A stretch of DNA of 64,000 nt from Virgibacillus senegalensis (GTDB lineage: Bacteria > Bacillota > Bacilli > Bacillales > Amphibacillaceae). Positions 26,223 to 35,798 of this stretch are shown here, piece after piece; position 1 is the first letter of the stretch, and each line of letters starts with the position of its first letter. The translations under genes were made by a program, and so were the position numbers. The notes beneath the pieces are model-generated. The model was not told where the DNA came from and did not search any database. It saw only the letters and a list, made by a program, of their open reading frames with translations. Location of the stretch: assembly GCF_000821245.2 (NCBI RefSeq), contig NZ_LN611423.1, positions 372,096 through 436,095 on the forward strand, in the 5' to 3' direction.

Positions 26223-27534
26223 GTTTCCATTTCTTTTTCATCGATAAAGTGATCAATCCGATAAGCAGCAAAAAACCTAAACTGATGAAAAATCCTGGTC
26301 TGCTTGATTTATCAAACAATGTTCCGGAAACTGCCAATAAAATTAAGAGCAATCCGAAAAACCTTTTCACCAGCTGCATACCTGTTGGTTTCATTACCTT
26401 CTTATAAGAAAGAAGAATGAACAGCCAGGTGTAGAGCAGCATCAAACCTGCTGCCGTGGTGAAATACTCATAAATCTTGTCAGGCAATAACAACGAAACA
26501 ACGATAGACAAAATTAATCCGCTGGTAGTCAGACAAAGAGCGCGTAGCGGCAGTTCCCTTTTACCAACTTTTTTAGTAAACAATTTAGGAGCATCGCCAT
26601 CCTTTGCTAAGCTGACAAGAATAGTTGTAATTGCATATAAAGATGCCACCATTGTGGAAAAACCTGCAATGATCAGCGCCCCATTAAACACATGGGGAAC
26701 AAAGGCAATATGATATTTATCCAGTGCCAAGATAAAGGGGCTTTCGTCCGTAGAAAATTTGTTCCAAGCCACAAGATGTAAGGCTAGCCACAGAGAGGCG
26801 ATATAGATGACAGTGAGCGATAACAACATAATTTTCCCCGACTTCGGAGCATCCTTCGGTTCTTTTAATTCGTTGGCCATGATTCCCATTACTTCAATGC
26901 CACCGAACGCATAAAATGCAAAAATCAACGCCGTCCAAAACCCTACCAAACCATTCGGGAACAACTCTTGAAAGCCGAAGGAAAAGGAAGGATCCTCTTT
27001 TTGGCCATTTAGCACACCTGAAATCGCCAAAATGGCGATGATGATAAACATGAGAATGGCTGCCACCTTCACTACGGCGAAAATATTTTCAAAACGTTCA
27101 AAACCACTGACGCCAGTGAGAATGACAATCAGCCCCAGCACGCCGAACACCGATGCAAGCACCCACAACGGCACTTTGGGAAACCAAAACTGCGAAAAAA
27201 TACCGAGTGCAGTTAACTGACTGCCCATGATCAGCATTTCTGATGACCAATATACCCAGCCATTACTGAATCCAGCCCAGTGACCGTAAGCTTTTTTGGC
27301 ATAAGAACGAAAAGAGCCTTCAGCCGGGTGCTCTGCAGTCATTCTGGCAAGTGCATCAAATACGACATAGGTACCCACTGCCGCCAACATAAAGGCAAAC
27401 AAAACAGATGGACCGGTCTGTCTGATGGCAATACTGGATCCCAAAAAATAACCGGTACCGATAATACAACCGATACCAATCATGGAAAGCTGCCACCATC
27501 GTATTTTTTTCTGGCTTGATCCCTCTTTTTTCAT
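26209..27534 (-). CDS. APC-family amino-acid permease
   Basis: A 441-aa carrier with twelve predicted helices. The helix-1 motif SMIGIGCIIGTGYFLGSS is the substrate-binding unwound segment of the APC superfamily, and AFYAFGGIEVMGIMANELKEPK is the helix-6 counterpart. ATG at 27534 has GGAGGG upstream; the extra 15 codons to 27579 lack a site. Bacillus relatives (AapA, YbxG, YbgF) carry alanine, threonine or other neutral amino acids. Substrate not determined here. Confidence 0.9.
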   Translation of the reverse strand: MKKEGSSQKKIRWWQLSMIGIGCIIGTGYFLGSSIAIRQTGPSVLFAFMLAAVGTYVVFDALARMTAEHPAEGSFRSYAKKAYGHWAGFSNGWVYWSSEMLIMGSQLTALGIFSQFWFPKVPLWVLASVFGVLGLIVILTGVSGFERFENIFAVVKVAAILMFIIIAILAISGVLNGQKEDPSFSFGFQELFPNGLVGFWTALIFAFYAFGGIEVMGIMANELKEPKDAPKSGKIMLLSLTVIYIASLWLALHLVAWNKFSTDESPFILALDKYHIAFVPHVFNGALIIAGFSTMVASLYAITTILVSLAKDGDAPKLFTKKVGKRELPLRALCLTTSGLILSIVVSLLLPDKIYEYFTTAAGLMLLYTWLFILLSYKKVMKPTGMQLVKRFFGLLLILLAVSGTLFDKSSRPGFFISLGFLLLIGLITLSMKKKWKQKTA

Positions 27535-27750
27535 CTGTATCCCTCCAGCTTTATCTCGTTTATTGTTCGAGAGATACACCGAATTTATACAGAGAAATAG
27601 CTGGCTGGTTTGGCATAGCTCGAGACGACGGCTTTTCCAGTTAACAGGCCGTCAATTAAGGAAGCTGCATGCTTTGTCTATCAGTAACACTGTTGTAGTT
27701 CGCTGAATAATGTACGGAAGAATAGACTTTTGACCAGGAGGGTGGAACGA

Positions 27751-28647
27751 ATGAAGAATGAACTCCATACTAAGCAAGAAGATGAAAAAGTGAAGGCTGG
27801 ATTCCCGCCTCAACACCAAACAAAGCAACCCGGAATCGAAGGGCTGATGAACCCAAGACCGATTGTAGAAAACCCTGATTATTGCGGGTCAGGAAAGCTG
27901 ACCGGAAAGGTTGCTGTCATAACCGGGGGGGACAGCGGTATCGGGGCAGCAGTTGCTATCGCTTTTGCCAAGGAAGGAGCAGACGTCGTCATCGCCTATT
28001 ATTCTTCTTATGAAAATGAAGATGCCTATCGCACCAAACAACGCATCGAGAGTCTAGGTAAGCGTTGCCTGCTCATGGTCGCGGATTTGCGTGAAGAAAA
28101 AAACTGTGTGGCCGTAATAGCGAAAACCATCGAAACCTTCGGAAGGCTGGATGTGCTTGTCAATAACCATGGTGTGCAATTCCCTCAAAACAGTCTTCTC
28201 GACATATCCTCCGAGCAATTGGAGGATACGTTCAAAACCAATATATATGCTTTTTTCTTTTTAACCAAAGCAGCTCTTCCTTATTTACAAGCATCGAGCG
28301 CCATCATCAATACCGCTTCCGTCGTAGCTTATGAAGGAAATGAAAAACTGATCGATTACACAGCGACCAAAGGAGCAATTGTCGGGTTCACACGTGCCTT
28401 ATCCCAAAATCTTGCAAACATACCGATCCGGGTAAATGCCGTAGCTCCCGGGCCAATATGGACGCCGTTAATTCCTTCCAGTTTTTCCGCAGAATTTGTA
28501 ACGACCTTCGGACAGGACGTCCCCTTTCAACGGGCCGGCCAGCCCTATGAGCTTGCCCCGGCCTACGTGTACCTTGCTTCTGATGATGCATCTTACGTTT
28601 CCGGTCAGGTTATTCATGTGAATGGCGGCACGATGGTAAGTTCCTAA
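27751..28647 (+). CDS. SDR-family oxidoreductase, general-stress type
   Basis: A 298-aa short-chain dehydrogenase with the N-terminal extension (HQTKQPGIEGLMNPRPIVEN) typical of B. subtilis YhxC/YhdF/GS39-like stress enzymes. Cofactor loop TGGDSGIGAAVA, DVLVNNHGVQ in place of the usual NNAG, catalytic serine in IINTASVVAYEG, and YTATKGAIVGFTRAL for the Y-x-x-x-K pair. ATG at 27751 has GGAGGG upstream. Substrate unknown. Confidence 0.9.
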   Translation: MKNELHTKQEDEKVKAGFPPQHQTKQPGIEGLMNPRPIVENPDYCGSGKLTGKVAVITGGDSGIGAAVAIAFAKEGADVVIAYYSSYENEDAYRTKQRIESLGKRCLLMVADLREEKNCVAVIAKTIETFGRLDVLVNNHGVQFPQNSLLDISSEQLEDTFKTNIYAFFFLTKAALPYLQASSAIINTASVVAYEGNEKLIDYTATKGAIVGFTRALSQNLANIPIRVNAVAPGPIWTPLIPSSFSAEFVTTFGQDVPFQRAGQPYELAPAYVYLASDDASYVSGQVIHVNGGTMVSS

Positions 28648-28688
28648 TCTAAAGTGATTGAGCGACAGCCTCCTTGATTGTATATTTC

Positions 28689-28734
28689 TTTACAACGATT
28701 TGTGAATTCGTCATTATTGTAGAAAAGGAGGCTG
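28689..28734 (+). promoter_or_regulatory. Candidate promoter and leader of the butanol dehydrogenase gene
   Basis: TTTACA (28689-28694), 17 bp, CATTAT (28712-28717). The half-site TTGTGAA at 28700-28706 within the spacer resembles half of a Rex operator. The ribosome site AAGGAGGCTG (28725-28734) is perfectly complementary to CAGCCTCCTT at 28666-28675. Confidence 0.35.
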
Positions 28735-28740
28735 ATTAAT

Positions 28741-29907
28741 ATGCAAAACTTTACATATTACAATCCAACTAAATTGATTTTTGGTAAGGGACAGTTGGAA
28801 AAGCTTAAAGAAGAGGTACCACAATACGGTAAAAAAGTATTGATGGTCTATGGCGGCGGAAGTATTAAGCGAAACGGCCTTTATGACGATGTAAAAGACA
28901 CATTGGCTGAGATCAACGCGGAAGTTTTCGAACTATCTGGTGTAGAGCCGAATCCAAGAGTATCTACTGCCCGTAAAGGAATTGAAATTTGTAAAAAGGA
29001 AGAGATCGACTTCCTTTTGGCAGTTGGTGGCGGAAGTACAATCGACTGCACCAAAGCGATTGCAGCCGGTGCTAAGTATGACGGCGACGTATGGGATATT
29101 GTCACCAAGCAAGCAGCTGCTACAGATGCCCTTCCATTTGGTACGGTTTTGACCTTGGCTGCTACAGGTTCAGAGATGAACTCCGGTTCGGTTATTACCA
29201 ATTGGGAAACGAATGAAAAGTATGGATGGGGAAGCCCTTATACTTTCCCTAGATTTTCGATATTGGATCCTGTTAATACTTTTTCTGTACCGCGGGACCA
29301 AACCATCTACGGGATTGTCGATATGATGTCTCATGCTTTAGAGCATTACTTCCACAAGGAAAGCAATACCATACTACAGGATCGCATGGTTGAATCCTTG
29401 CTGCTCACCGTCATGGAGACAGCTCCAAAACTGCTTGACAACCTGGAAAGCTATGAGCACCGGGCAACAATTTTATACAATGGAACAATGGCATTAAACG
29501 GTGTCGTCAATATGGGTTACCGAGGTGACTGGGCAACGCATAACCTGGAGCACGCTGTTTCAGCCGTTCATGACATCCCTCACGGAGGAGGCCTTGCGAT
29601 CATCTTCCCTAATTGGATGAAGCATACGATCGATGAAAATCCTGGTCGCTTTAAACAGTTGGCTGTCCGGGTATTTGACGTAGACCCAGAAGGAAAATCC
29701 GATCGTGAAGTCGGGCTGGAAGGGATTGAAAAACTGCGCGAATTCTGGAACAGTATCGGCGCACCTTCTCGCTTGTCAGATTACGATATCCAGGAAGACA
29801 GTATTGACTTAATGGCAGAGAAAACAGTAACTGCCAACAGTGAATACGGCAACTTCAAAAAACTCAACAAGCAGGATTCCCTCGAAATCCTGAAAGCAAG
29901 TTTGTAA
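28741..29907 (+). CDS. Iron-containing alcohol (butanol) dehydrogenase
   Basis: A 388-aa group III dehydrogenase of the YugJ/YugK/BdhA kind. Cofactor motif [14 protein letters not shown] and [17 protein letters not shown]. Metal ligands lie in [15 protein letters not shown] and [24 protein letters not shown] (Asp and three His). It interconverts aldehydes and primary alcohols with NAD(P)H, probably for fermentative or aldehyde-detoxifying reduction. It stands alone with its own terminator. Confidence 0.93.
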   Translation: MQNFTYYNPTKLIFGKGQLEKLKEEVPQYGKKVLMVYGGGSIKRNGLYDDVKDTLAEINAEVFELSGVEPNPRVSTARKGIEICKKEEIDFLLAVGGGSTIDCTKAIAAGAKYDGDVWDIVTKQAAATDALPFGTVLTLAATGSEMNSGSVITNWETNEKYGWGSPYTFPRFSILDPVNTFSVPRDQTIYGIVDMMSHALEHYFHKESNTILQDRMVESLLLTVMETAPKLLDNLESYEHRATILYNGTMALNGVVNMGYRGDWATHNLEHAVSAVHDIPHGGGLAIIFPNWMKHTIDENPGRFKQLAVRVFDVDPEGKSDREVGLEGIEKLREFWNSIGAPSRLSDYDIQEDSIDLMAEKTVTANSEYGNFKKLNKQDSLEILKASL

Positions 29908-29958
29908 CAAATAGGATCGCCCTCCAACTGAAGGGGATGCGATTAACTGATAGTAATA

Positions 29959-29988
29959 GAAACCCCGGCCGTAGCGGCCGGGGTTTCC
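29959..29988. terminator. Bidirectional terminator
   Basis: aaaccccggcc pairs with ggccggggttt with a five-base loop. Confidence 0.85.
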
Positions 29989-30710
29989 TATTTTTTCTCT
30001 CCAACGGTTTCAAATGGATAGAAGTGAACCTTCTTTGTTTTCGAATAATGGACTAAAGGAGCTGCAGAAAAGTGTTTCTGCGGAAGAAACGGAACCAAAT
30101 CGTCCATCTCCACCTCTAATTCCGCTTCCTGTAGCTTCCAGGGAGAATGGTTAATCGGACCTTTCAATACTTTATCTCCTTTAATATTGAATAGACAATA
30201 ACGTTCGGCCAACCAGTGCGTCAACGAGCCGAACTTAGCAAAAGAGGCTTGTGAGGTCGGCCGGTAACGAGCATAGAAGCGTGCGGAATGCGCATTTTTT
30301 TGTATACGCTGACTGCGAAATAAAACTTCTTGCATGGTTCTTTTTATGGACATCTTCGCTTTCATATAAGGAAGCGAAACCACTGTTCTTGCTCCTGCCA
30401 CAGCCGCATTGCTGTCTGCATCGAAGGAAAAGAAATATACCCCGGGTTCTCCCTTATAACGAATATATGTCCTGACATTCAATTCCAAAAATGAAGACAC
30501 AAATGGAATCGGTGTCGGCATTCCTCGAAAACGGTTTTTGTTTCCCTGGAAAGGTACAATGCTTATCCAGGCATCTCCATTAAATGTCTCCAACTCAAAC
30601 TGCTCCGGAACATGGGGCCTTAAATCTTCGTATGGAATCGGCCAATGGATAAACAGCAAATCGTCCCATCGTTGCTCTGCTAACCATGGCCATTTTGGTT
30701 GGTCTGTCAA
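29988..30710 (-). CDS. DUF2071 (YqjF-like) protein
   Basis: A 240-aa protein of the acetoacetate-decarboxylase-like fold. WPIPYEDLRPHVPEQFELETFNGDAWISIVPF at the N-terminus, ELNVRTYIRYKGEPGVYFFSFDADS and LTHWLAERYCLF are DUF2071 landmarks. TTG start with GGAGGGTGG upstream. B. subtilis YqjF is the nearest namesake; its function is unknown. Confidence 0.88.
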   Translation of the reverse strand: MTDQPKWPWLAEQRWDDLLFIHWPIPYEDLRPHVPEQFELETFNGDAWISIVPFQGNKNRFRGMPTPIPFVSSFLELNVRTYIRYKGEPGVYFFSFDADSNAAVAGARTVVSLPYMKAKMSIKRTMQEVLFRSQRIQKNAHSARFYARYRPTSQASFAKFGSLTHWLAERYCLFNIKGDKVLKGPINHSPWKLQEAELEVEMDDLVPFLPQKHFSAAPLVHYSKTKKVHFYPFETVGEKK

Positions 30711-30872
30711 AAGCCACCCTCCTTTTCTTTACAAAACTTTAGCCCTTCCTGAGAGTTCTAAAACACAGTCTTCCTCCAATAAAACAAAAAAGACCGCCTG
30801 AGCGCTACTTCACTAAAAAAATTTAGTCGCTTCAGACAGTCCCAAAACTTTGGCTAATCTTTTTCATTTTGT

Positions 30873-31046
30873 CTAGTTTTTTTCTTCCTCTCGATGCTCT
30901 TCGTTTACCGTTTCCTGGCTCGGCGAGTCATCCGGATGCGGATCTACCGTATGTTTATAGGCGTATCCCTTTGAAGTTGTAAGAAGTGATAACCCGATAA
31001 TAAGAGCGACTACGACAACACAAATAGCGGATACAATGATAATCAT
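30873..31046 (-). CDS. YtzI-like small membrane protein
   Basis: A 57-aa protein with one transmembrane segment, then LTTSKGYAYKHTVDPHPDD and an acidic tail. The motif LTTxKxYxYKHTVDP is typical of YtzI-like peptides. I chose ATG at 31046 (AGGAG 10 nt upstream); a GTG at 31085 would add 13 basic residues. Function unknown. Confidence 0.65.
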   Translation of the reverse strand: MIIIVSAICVVVVALIIGLSLLTTSKGYAYKHTVDPHPDDSPSQETVNEEHREEEKN

Positions 31047-31208
31047 AGACAACTTTCTCCTAACTTTAAGTCCGTTCCGTTTCACAGTATACCATCGATT
31101 TACTTATCCGCCTACGGAGAAAGGCGCACGGATTTTCAAAAATTTGTTTTAGAAGCCGTAAATATAGGCAACCTAATCATACAATCCTAAAAAGAAGGAG
31201 CAAACAGT

Positions 31209-31631
31209 GTGGAGCAAAGTAAAATAAGAGACAAAGCAGTCAGTATTCTGGATAGTGACTTGATCGGAACATTGGCAACAGTAAAGGATGGAAAGCCCTT
31301 TTCACGCTATATGACGTTCTTCAACGAAAACTTTACCTTGTTCTCTGCCACGGATAAAGACACCCATAAAGTGGAAGACATCGAGGCAAACAATGATGTC
31401 CATATTTTGCTTGGTTACAAAGGAGAAGGACTCGAAGATGCTTATTTGGAAATAGAAGGAACAGCTGCAATCAAAGCATCACCTGACATCAAGGAAAAAA
31501 TATGGAACGACAAACTGAAAGCATGGTTTGAAGGACCGGACGATCCCAATTTTGTCGTATTGGAAATAAAACCGAGTAAAATCCGGCTGATGAATACGGA
31601 AGAAGGCAGTCCGCAAGTTTTGGAACTGTAA
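31209..31631 (+). CDS. Pyridoxamine 5'-phosphate oxidase-fold protein (GS26-like)
   Basis: A 140-aa split-barrel flavin-binding domain similar to general stress protein 26 of Bacillus. TLATVKDGKPFSRYMTF, FSATDKDTHKVEDIEANNDVHILLG and VLEIKPSKIRLMN are present. GTG start with AAGGAG 8 nt before it. Not expected to be a true PNPox, since the catalytic set of that enzyme is missing. Terminator downstream. Confidence 0.85.
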   Translation: MEQSKIRDKAVSILDSDLIGTLATVKDGKPFSRYMTFFNENFTLFSATDKDTHKVEDIEANNDVHILLGYKGEGLEDAYLEIEGTAAIKASPDIKEKIWNDKLKAWFEGPDDPNFVVLEIKPSKIRLMNTEEGSPQVLEL

Positions 31632-31661
31632 TGTTTCTTTATTTTTGTTTCGAACCATTTG

Positions 31662-31695
31662 GAAACCACCCCAAAGCACAATCGGGGTGGTCTTG
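31662..31695. terminator. Bidirectional terminator
   Basis: accaccccaaagc with the complementary atcggggtggt separates two converging genes. Confidence 0.7.
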
Positions 31696-31715
31696 TTAAC
31701 TTTTAATGATTTTCC

Positions 31716-32849
31716 TTATGGTTTTAAAACGACTTTGATATTACCATCAGATTTTTCATCAAAAATTTTGTAGGCATTGGCAGCGTCCTTTAAATCCATT
31801 CGGTGGGTAATGATATCGGTTGGATCGATATAGCCATTCTCGACCATATTATATAATTCCGGCATTAAATGGATAACAGGGGCCTGTCCCATTTTCAGGG
31901 AAACATTGCGCGAGAAAAAGTCTGCAAGCGGAAAATCGTTCGCATTGCTTCCATACACACCTGTTAATTGTACCGTACCGAATTTACGGACCGCTTGGGA
32001 TGCTGTCACAATCGGACGGATGGTCCCAACCTGATTATCCAGTTCGGAGCCAAACGATTCTCCTTCTGGAACCGTTCCATCCATGCCGACACAATCAATA
32101 ACAACATCTGCTCCGCCCTGGGTTTTTTCCTTAAGCAGGGCACCAAGTTCACTGTTATCGCTGAAATCGTACGTTTCGACTTTATTGACCCGTTTGGCGT
32201 GCTCTAACCGGTGTGGAACCTGGTCCACAGCAATCACGCGATCTGCCCCTTTAAGCCAAGCGAACTTCTGGGTCATCAGTCCGATAGGTCCACAGCCTAA
32301 CACAACTACCGTATCGCCGGATTTCACCCCACTGTGTTCCACGCTCCAATAGGAGGTTGGTATAACGTCTGACAGAAATAAGACACTTTCGTCATCCAAT
32401 GGACTATTTTCGGGAACTTTGAAAGATGTAAAATCAGCATAAGGGACGCGTAAGTATTCCGCCTGGCCACCCGGGTAGTTTCCGAATTGCTCGGAGTATC
32501 CAAACAAAGCACCGGCATCGCCATGCGGGTTGGAGTTATCGCATTGGCTTTCCATTTGGTTTTTACAATAAAAACACTCGCCACAGCCGATATTGAATGG
32601 AATAACCACACGATCGCCTTTTTTCAAATTCTTGACTTCGGAGCCAACTTCCTCGACTATTCCCATCGGCTCATGGCCAATGACATAATCTTCTCCGAGA
32701 GGGATGGTACCTTTCGTCAAATGTAAATCAGAACCACAAATGCCTGTAGCCGTTATTTTGACAATTATATCCGAATTTTCTTGAATGGTCGGATCTTCTA
32801 CCTGCTTAACCTGGATGTTATCCTTTCCCTGAAAAGTAACAGCTTGCAT
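31716..32849 (-). CDS. Zinc-dependent alcohol dehydrogenase, FdhA/AdhB-like
   Basis: A 377-aa medium-chain dehydrogenase. Catalytic zinc ligands in GICGSDLHL and GHEPMGIVEEVG; structural zinc cysteines in CGECFYCKNQMESQCDN; Rossmann motif VVLGCGPIGLMTQ. The C-terminal region SRNVSLKMGQAPVIHLMPELY matches the glutathione-independent formaldehyde dehydrogenase-like group (B. subtilis AdhB). ATG with GGGAG upstream. Likely aldehyde detoxification; the natural substrate is unknown. Confidence 0.9.
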   Translation of the reverse strand: MQAVTFQGKDNIQVKQVEDPTIQENSDIIVKITATGICGSDLHLTKGTIPLGEDYVIGHEPMGIVEEVGSEVKNLKKGDRVVIPFNIGCGECFYCKNQMESQCDNSNPHGDAGALFGYSEQFGNYPGGQAEYLRVPYADFTSFKVPENSPLDDESVLFLSDVIPTSYWSVEHSGVKSGDTVVVLGCGPIGLMTQKFAWLKGADRVIAVDQVPHRLEHAKRVNKVETYDFSDNSELGALLKEKTQGGADVVIDCVGMDGTVPEGESFGSELDNQVGTIRPIVTASQAVRKFGTVQLTGVYGSNANDFPLADFFSRNVSLKMGQAPVIHLMPELYNMVENGYIDPTDIITHRMDLKDAANAYKIFDEKSDGNIKVVLKP

Positions 32850-32942
32850 CGATCAAACACTCCCTTCTAGATTTATACTACTAATTGCCACCCAGCAGCA
32901 GATCTAAACTTAACCACCAAACAAGAACCCATCCAAGTCAAT

Positions 32943-33196
32943 GCGGGGGTCAGTCCCCAAAAGGAGCAAAATCGAGTATTGAAAGGTGTGAGGGGACTGA
33001 CCCTCCTAAGGTTGTTTTGATAAATCCGAGCCTTCGGGGGACTGACCCCCATTAGCCTTCAACCCCGCCGTATCAATAATTACAGAGAACATCGCTTTAA
33101 TTTATAGCCATTTGGGGACTGTCCCCGCTGGAGGGGAAACTGAGTGATTTTCTGTGTATGGGGACTGACCCCGAAAACCGAAAAGCGACCCCGAAA
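32943..33196. repeat. Second cluster of GGGGACTGACCCC-type repeats
   Basis: Six variants lie between the Zn-ADH and SDR genes: CGGGGGTCAGTCCCC near 32944, GGGGACTGACCCTCC near 32992, GGGGGACTGACCCCC near 33036, GGGGACTGTCCCC near 33114, GGGGACTGACCCC near 33160 and GCGACCCCG near 33185. No ORF of its own. It is the same family as 13300-13575. Confidence 0.75.
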
Positions 33197-33285
33197 AGCC
33201 CTGATAAGGACTTCTTCTCATGATTAGTTACAATCCGGGCGGGGTAATGATTGGTATTAGTGATTTACGAAAGGGTGGTTTACAG

Positions 33286-34086
33286 ATGAGTGTTTTTGCT
33301 TCGAATGCATTGCAAGGAGAGCATGCTTTAATAACCGGTGCTACGGGAGGAATCGGTTATGAGACGGCTTTGGCTGTTGCTGAAATGGGCGCCAACCTGA
33401 CGATAACTGGTCGGAATGAAGAAAAGCTCGATAAGTTAAAACAAACAATCATCGATAACTATCCAAACACAAAGGTACTAGCACACCGGGCCGATATCAG
33501 CGATGACCACGAGCGTACCAGCCTTGTAACATCCGCACAACAAGCAATCGGGAATGTCACATTGCTTGTAAACAGTGCCGGTATTGGTGGTGGCGGACTC
33601 GTAGAAGAGCTTGAGCAAGACGAAATAGAAAAAATCATGCACCTCAATTATACGGTGCCCGTCCTGCTTTCTCAGCAGGTTTACAAACAAATGAAAGCTA
33701 AGGGCAAAGGGGCGATTGTCAATGTATCATCTTTGTCAGGTCTAAGAGGTACTCATGGAAACACCGCTTATTCGGCCTCCAAGTTTGCCCTGATTGGGTT
33801 CACCCATTCTTTTTCTCTAGAGGCAATTGAACACGGAGTAAGAGTGAACGCAGTCTGCCCTGGCTACGTGGATACAAGTATGGGACGGAACGCGATCAAG
33901 AATAAAGGGGAAAAACAAAATCGCTCGTTTGAAGAACAGCTGAAAATCGTGGAAGAAGGACTTCCCTCCGGCAGTATTACGAAACCGGAAGAGGTTGCCA
34001 ACACGATTTGCTATTTGCTGACGGATGCAGCCCAAAACATTGTCGGGGAATCCGTTAAAATTTCCGCCGGAAGTGTAAGGCGCTGA
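33286..34086 (+). CDS. SDR-family oxidoreductase, 3-oxoacyl-ACP reductase-like
   Basis: A 266-aa classical short-chain dehydrogenase. Cofactor loop TGATGGIGYETA, LLVNSAGIGGGG, catalytic IVNVSSLSGLRG and YSASKFALIGFTHS, then NAVCPGYVDT. ATG at 33286 with AAGGGTGG upstream; the longer frame to 33220 begins in the repeat cluster and lacks a site. Reduction of a ketone or acyl substrate; pathway unknown. Confidence 0.88.
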   Translation: MSVFASNALQGEHALITGATGGIGYETALAVAEMGANLTITGRNEEKLDKLKQTIIDNYPNTKVLAHRADISDDHERTSLVTSAQQAIGNVTLLVNSAGIGGGGLVEELEQDEIEKIMHLNYTVPVLLSQQVYKQMKAKGKGAIVNVSSLSGLRGTHGNTAYSASKFALIGFTHSFSLEAIEHGVRVNAVCPGYVDTSMGRNAIKNKGEKQNRSFEEQLKIVEEGLPSGSITKPEEVANTICYLLTDAAQNIVGESVKISAGSVRR

Positions 34087-34251
34087 TATTCACAGTAAAA
34101 AAGACATCCCTAGATCTATTACTGTGAAGAAGATGGTATATAAACGTTGGGTGATCCTACCAAACCGCAGTAGATGATTGACTGCACCATCAGTAAGAGT
34201 AAAAAAACTATATAAAATACGCTTTATGCTACTACGGCTGCACATCAGGAG

Positions 34252-34538
34252 TTAGTCAAGTAATTTTCGATTGATATACAAATACACATTTGCCAATAAA
34301 ATTAACATCGCAATTACAAGAACGGTATTTTCATAGGGATACTCAATAATGCTACTTATCACTACTAACAAGCCTAACGGAAGGAAAAAAATCCTCCCAC
34401 CACTTTCCCTAATAACTCTTTATTTTTTATCGCTTTTTCATTGAACCCAGCTAATAAGCCTGTTTGTTTTTTCACCGCTACTAAATAGGATACCAGTAAA
34501 AGCGCTATACCAATAAGTAATAAACCGTAATCCATCAT
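34252..34538 (-). pseudogene. DUF3784-family membrane protein, frameshifted
   Basis: From ATG 34538 (AGGGG upstream) the frame gives a DUF3784 start: one transmembrane helix, then VKKQTGLLAGFNEKAIKNKE. It stops early at 34374. The rest of the family pattern (LPLGLLVVISSIIEYPYENT, then a third helix and INRKLLD) continues in another frame to a stop at 34252. The break is at a run of seven T (minus strand, 34385-34391); eight would restore a 95-aa protein. Either a decayed gene or an indel error. Confidence 0.75.
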
Positions 34539-34705
34539 TACACCCCTAGTTTTGAATTTATTTCCAATACTAAAATTACGGTAAGCAACTAAAAAAGGTT
34601 TCTTTTATTTTACAGCCCTGCCAATTACTTAAAATAACTCTCCCAAACTCCACATCCTTAACTAAACAAATCCCCCTTTTCAATTACCATCCAAGATTTG
34701 CAAAG

Positions 34706-34740
34706 AAAAAACAGTCCAGACTTTGAAAAATCTGGACTAG
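34706..34740 (-). terminator. Terminator downstream of the nucleoside hydrolase gene
   Basis: On the minus strand ctagtccaga pairs with tctggactg and is followed by tttttt. The rest of 34539-34791 shows nothing else. Confidence 0.7.
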
Positions 34741-34791
34741 TACGTTATTTATAGGTTATTCCGTTAACAAGACAAGAACTCTTTTTCGACC

Positions 34792-35727
34792 TCACTTTTT
34801 CGCTAACTCGGCAATATAAGCAAAAAATTGCTCAGCGGCCACATCGTAAACCAATTGGACGGGACGACCACTTTCAACCATTGATATTCTGCCTTGCTTC
34901 GGAAACTCGGTGTGGACTTTACTGTATACGGTCTTTGCTTTGACCAAATCGGGATTTCCGATACAAGCAGTAGTCAAAACATCCCATAAGTAATAGGTCG
35001 AATTTGTTTCATCATAGACCAGCGCTGGAACAGCCGCATATGCCTGGCCGAGAAAATCCATCCCTTCATGGCTACGAAGTGCCGCCCAATCCTTTCTTAC
35101 CTGAGGGGTTAATGGCACCTGCTTCGTACTTTCCAGCGCGACCATGTCGATGGTCAAACTACTTTCCCAAACTCTGGCCACTGCATCCGGATCCCAGAAA
35201 GCATTCCATTCCGCTGTGCCGTCATGTTCAGGATCTTCTACATTGCCTTTGGATTGAAAAGTTCCACCCATCCATACCAGCTTTTCAATTTTGTTTTCAA
35301 TATCCGGCGCTTCATCAAGAGCTCTTGCCAAATCAGTAAGTGGACCTGTGAACAACAGCGTCGTTTTTTCCGGATTGGAGCGAACCTTCTCGATCATATG
35401 CTCATGAGACGGTAAGTAGCTGACAGGTGCCTTCATTACACTTCCTTCATTTAAAATCGGCAGTGCGTCGACATGGAAGGTATGCATCCGCCATTCCTTC
35501 GGAAAAGGATTAACGCCGCGCGAATTAGATTTGGCAACCTGAATAAAGCCACCTTTACCAAACCGGTCGATTATTTTTCGGCTGGCACTCACCCCTGCTT
35601 CCAAATAGCCGTCGGCCGGTATCACGGAAACACCGAGCAATTCGACCTCTTCCATTTTCAACAATAAATATAAGGACACGAGGTCGTCGATCCCAGCATC
35701 GTGATTGAAATAGATTTTTTTGGACAT
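34792..35727 (-). CDS. Inosine-uridine type nucleoside hydrolase
   Basis: A 311-aa hydrolase that splits N-glycosidic bonds of nucleosides. The calcium-binding signature appears as NHDAGIDDLVSLYLLL (canonical DxDxGxDD is changed to NHDAGIDD), with LLFTGPLTDLA, WMGGTFQ, and the ribose-binding EWNAFWDPDA, plus D in LWDVLTTA. ATG at 35727 preceded by GGGG. Replacement of the first aspartate by Asn occurs in some homologues and could affect specificity. Confidence 0.88.
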   Translation of the reverse strand: MSKKIYFNHDAGIDDLVSLYLLLKMEEVELLGVSVIPADGYLEAGVSASRKIIDRFGKGGFIQVAKSNSRGVNPFPKEWRMHTFHVDALPILNEGSVMKAPVSYLPSHEHMIEKVRSNPEKTTLLFTGPLTDLARALDEAPDIENKIEKLVWMGGTFQSKGNVEDPEHDGTAEWNAFWDPDAVARVWESSLTIDMVALESTKQVPLTPQVRKDWAALRSHEGMDFLGQAYAAVPALVYDETNSTYYLWDVLTTACIGNPDLVKAKTVYSKVHTEFPKQGRISMVESGRPVQLVYDVAAEQFFAYIAELAKK

Positions 35728-35798
35728 TCCGCACACCCCTCTATCTTCCTGAAAGATATATTCGTTTCCATCCTATCATACCACCAGGCCAGGTCCAG

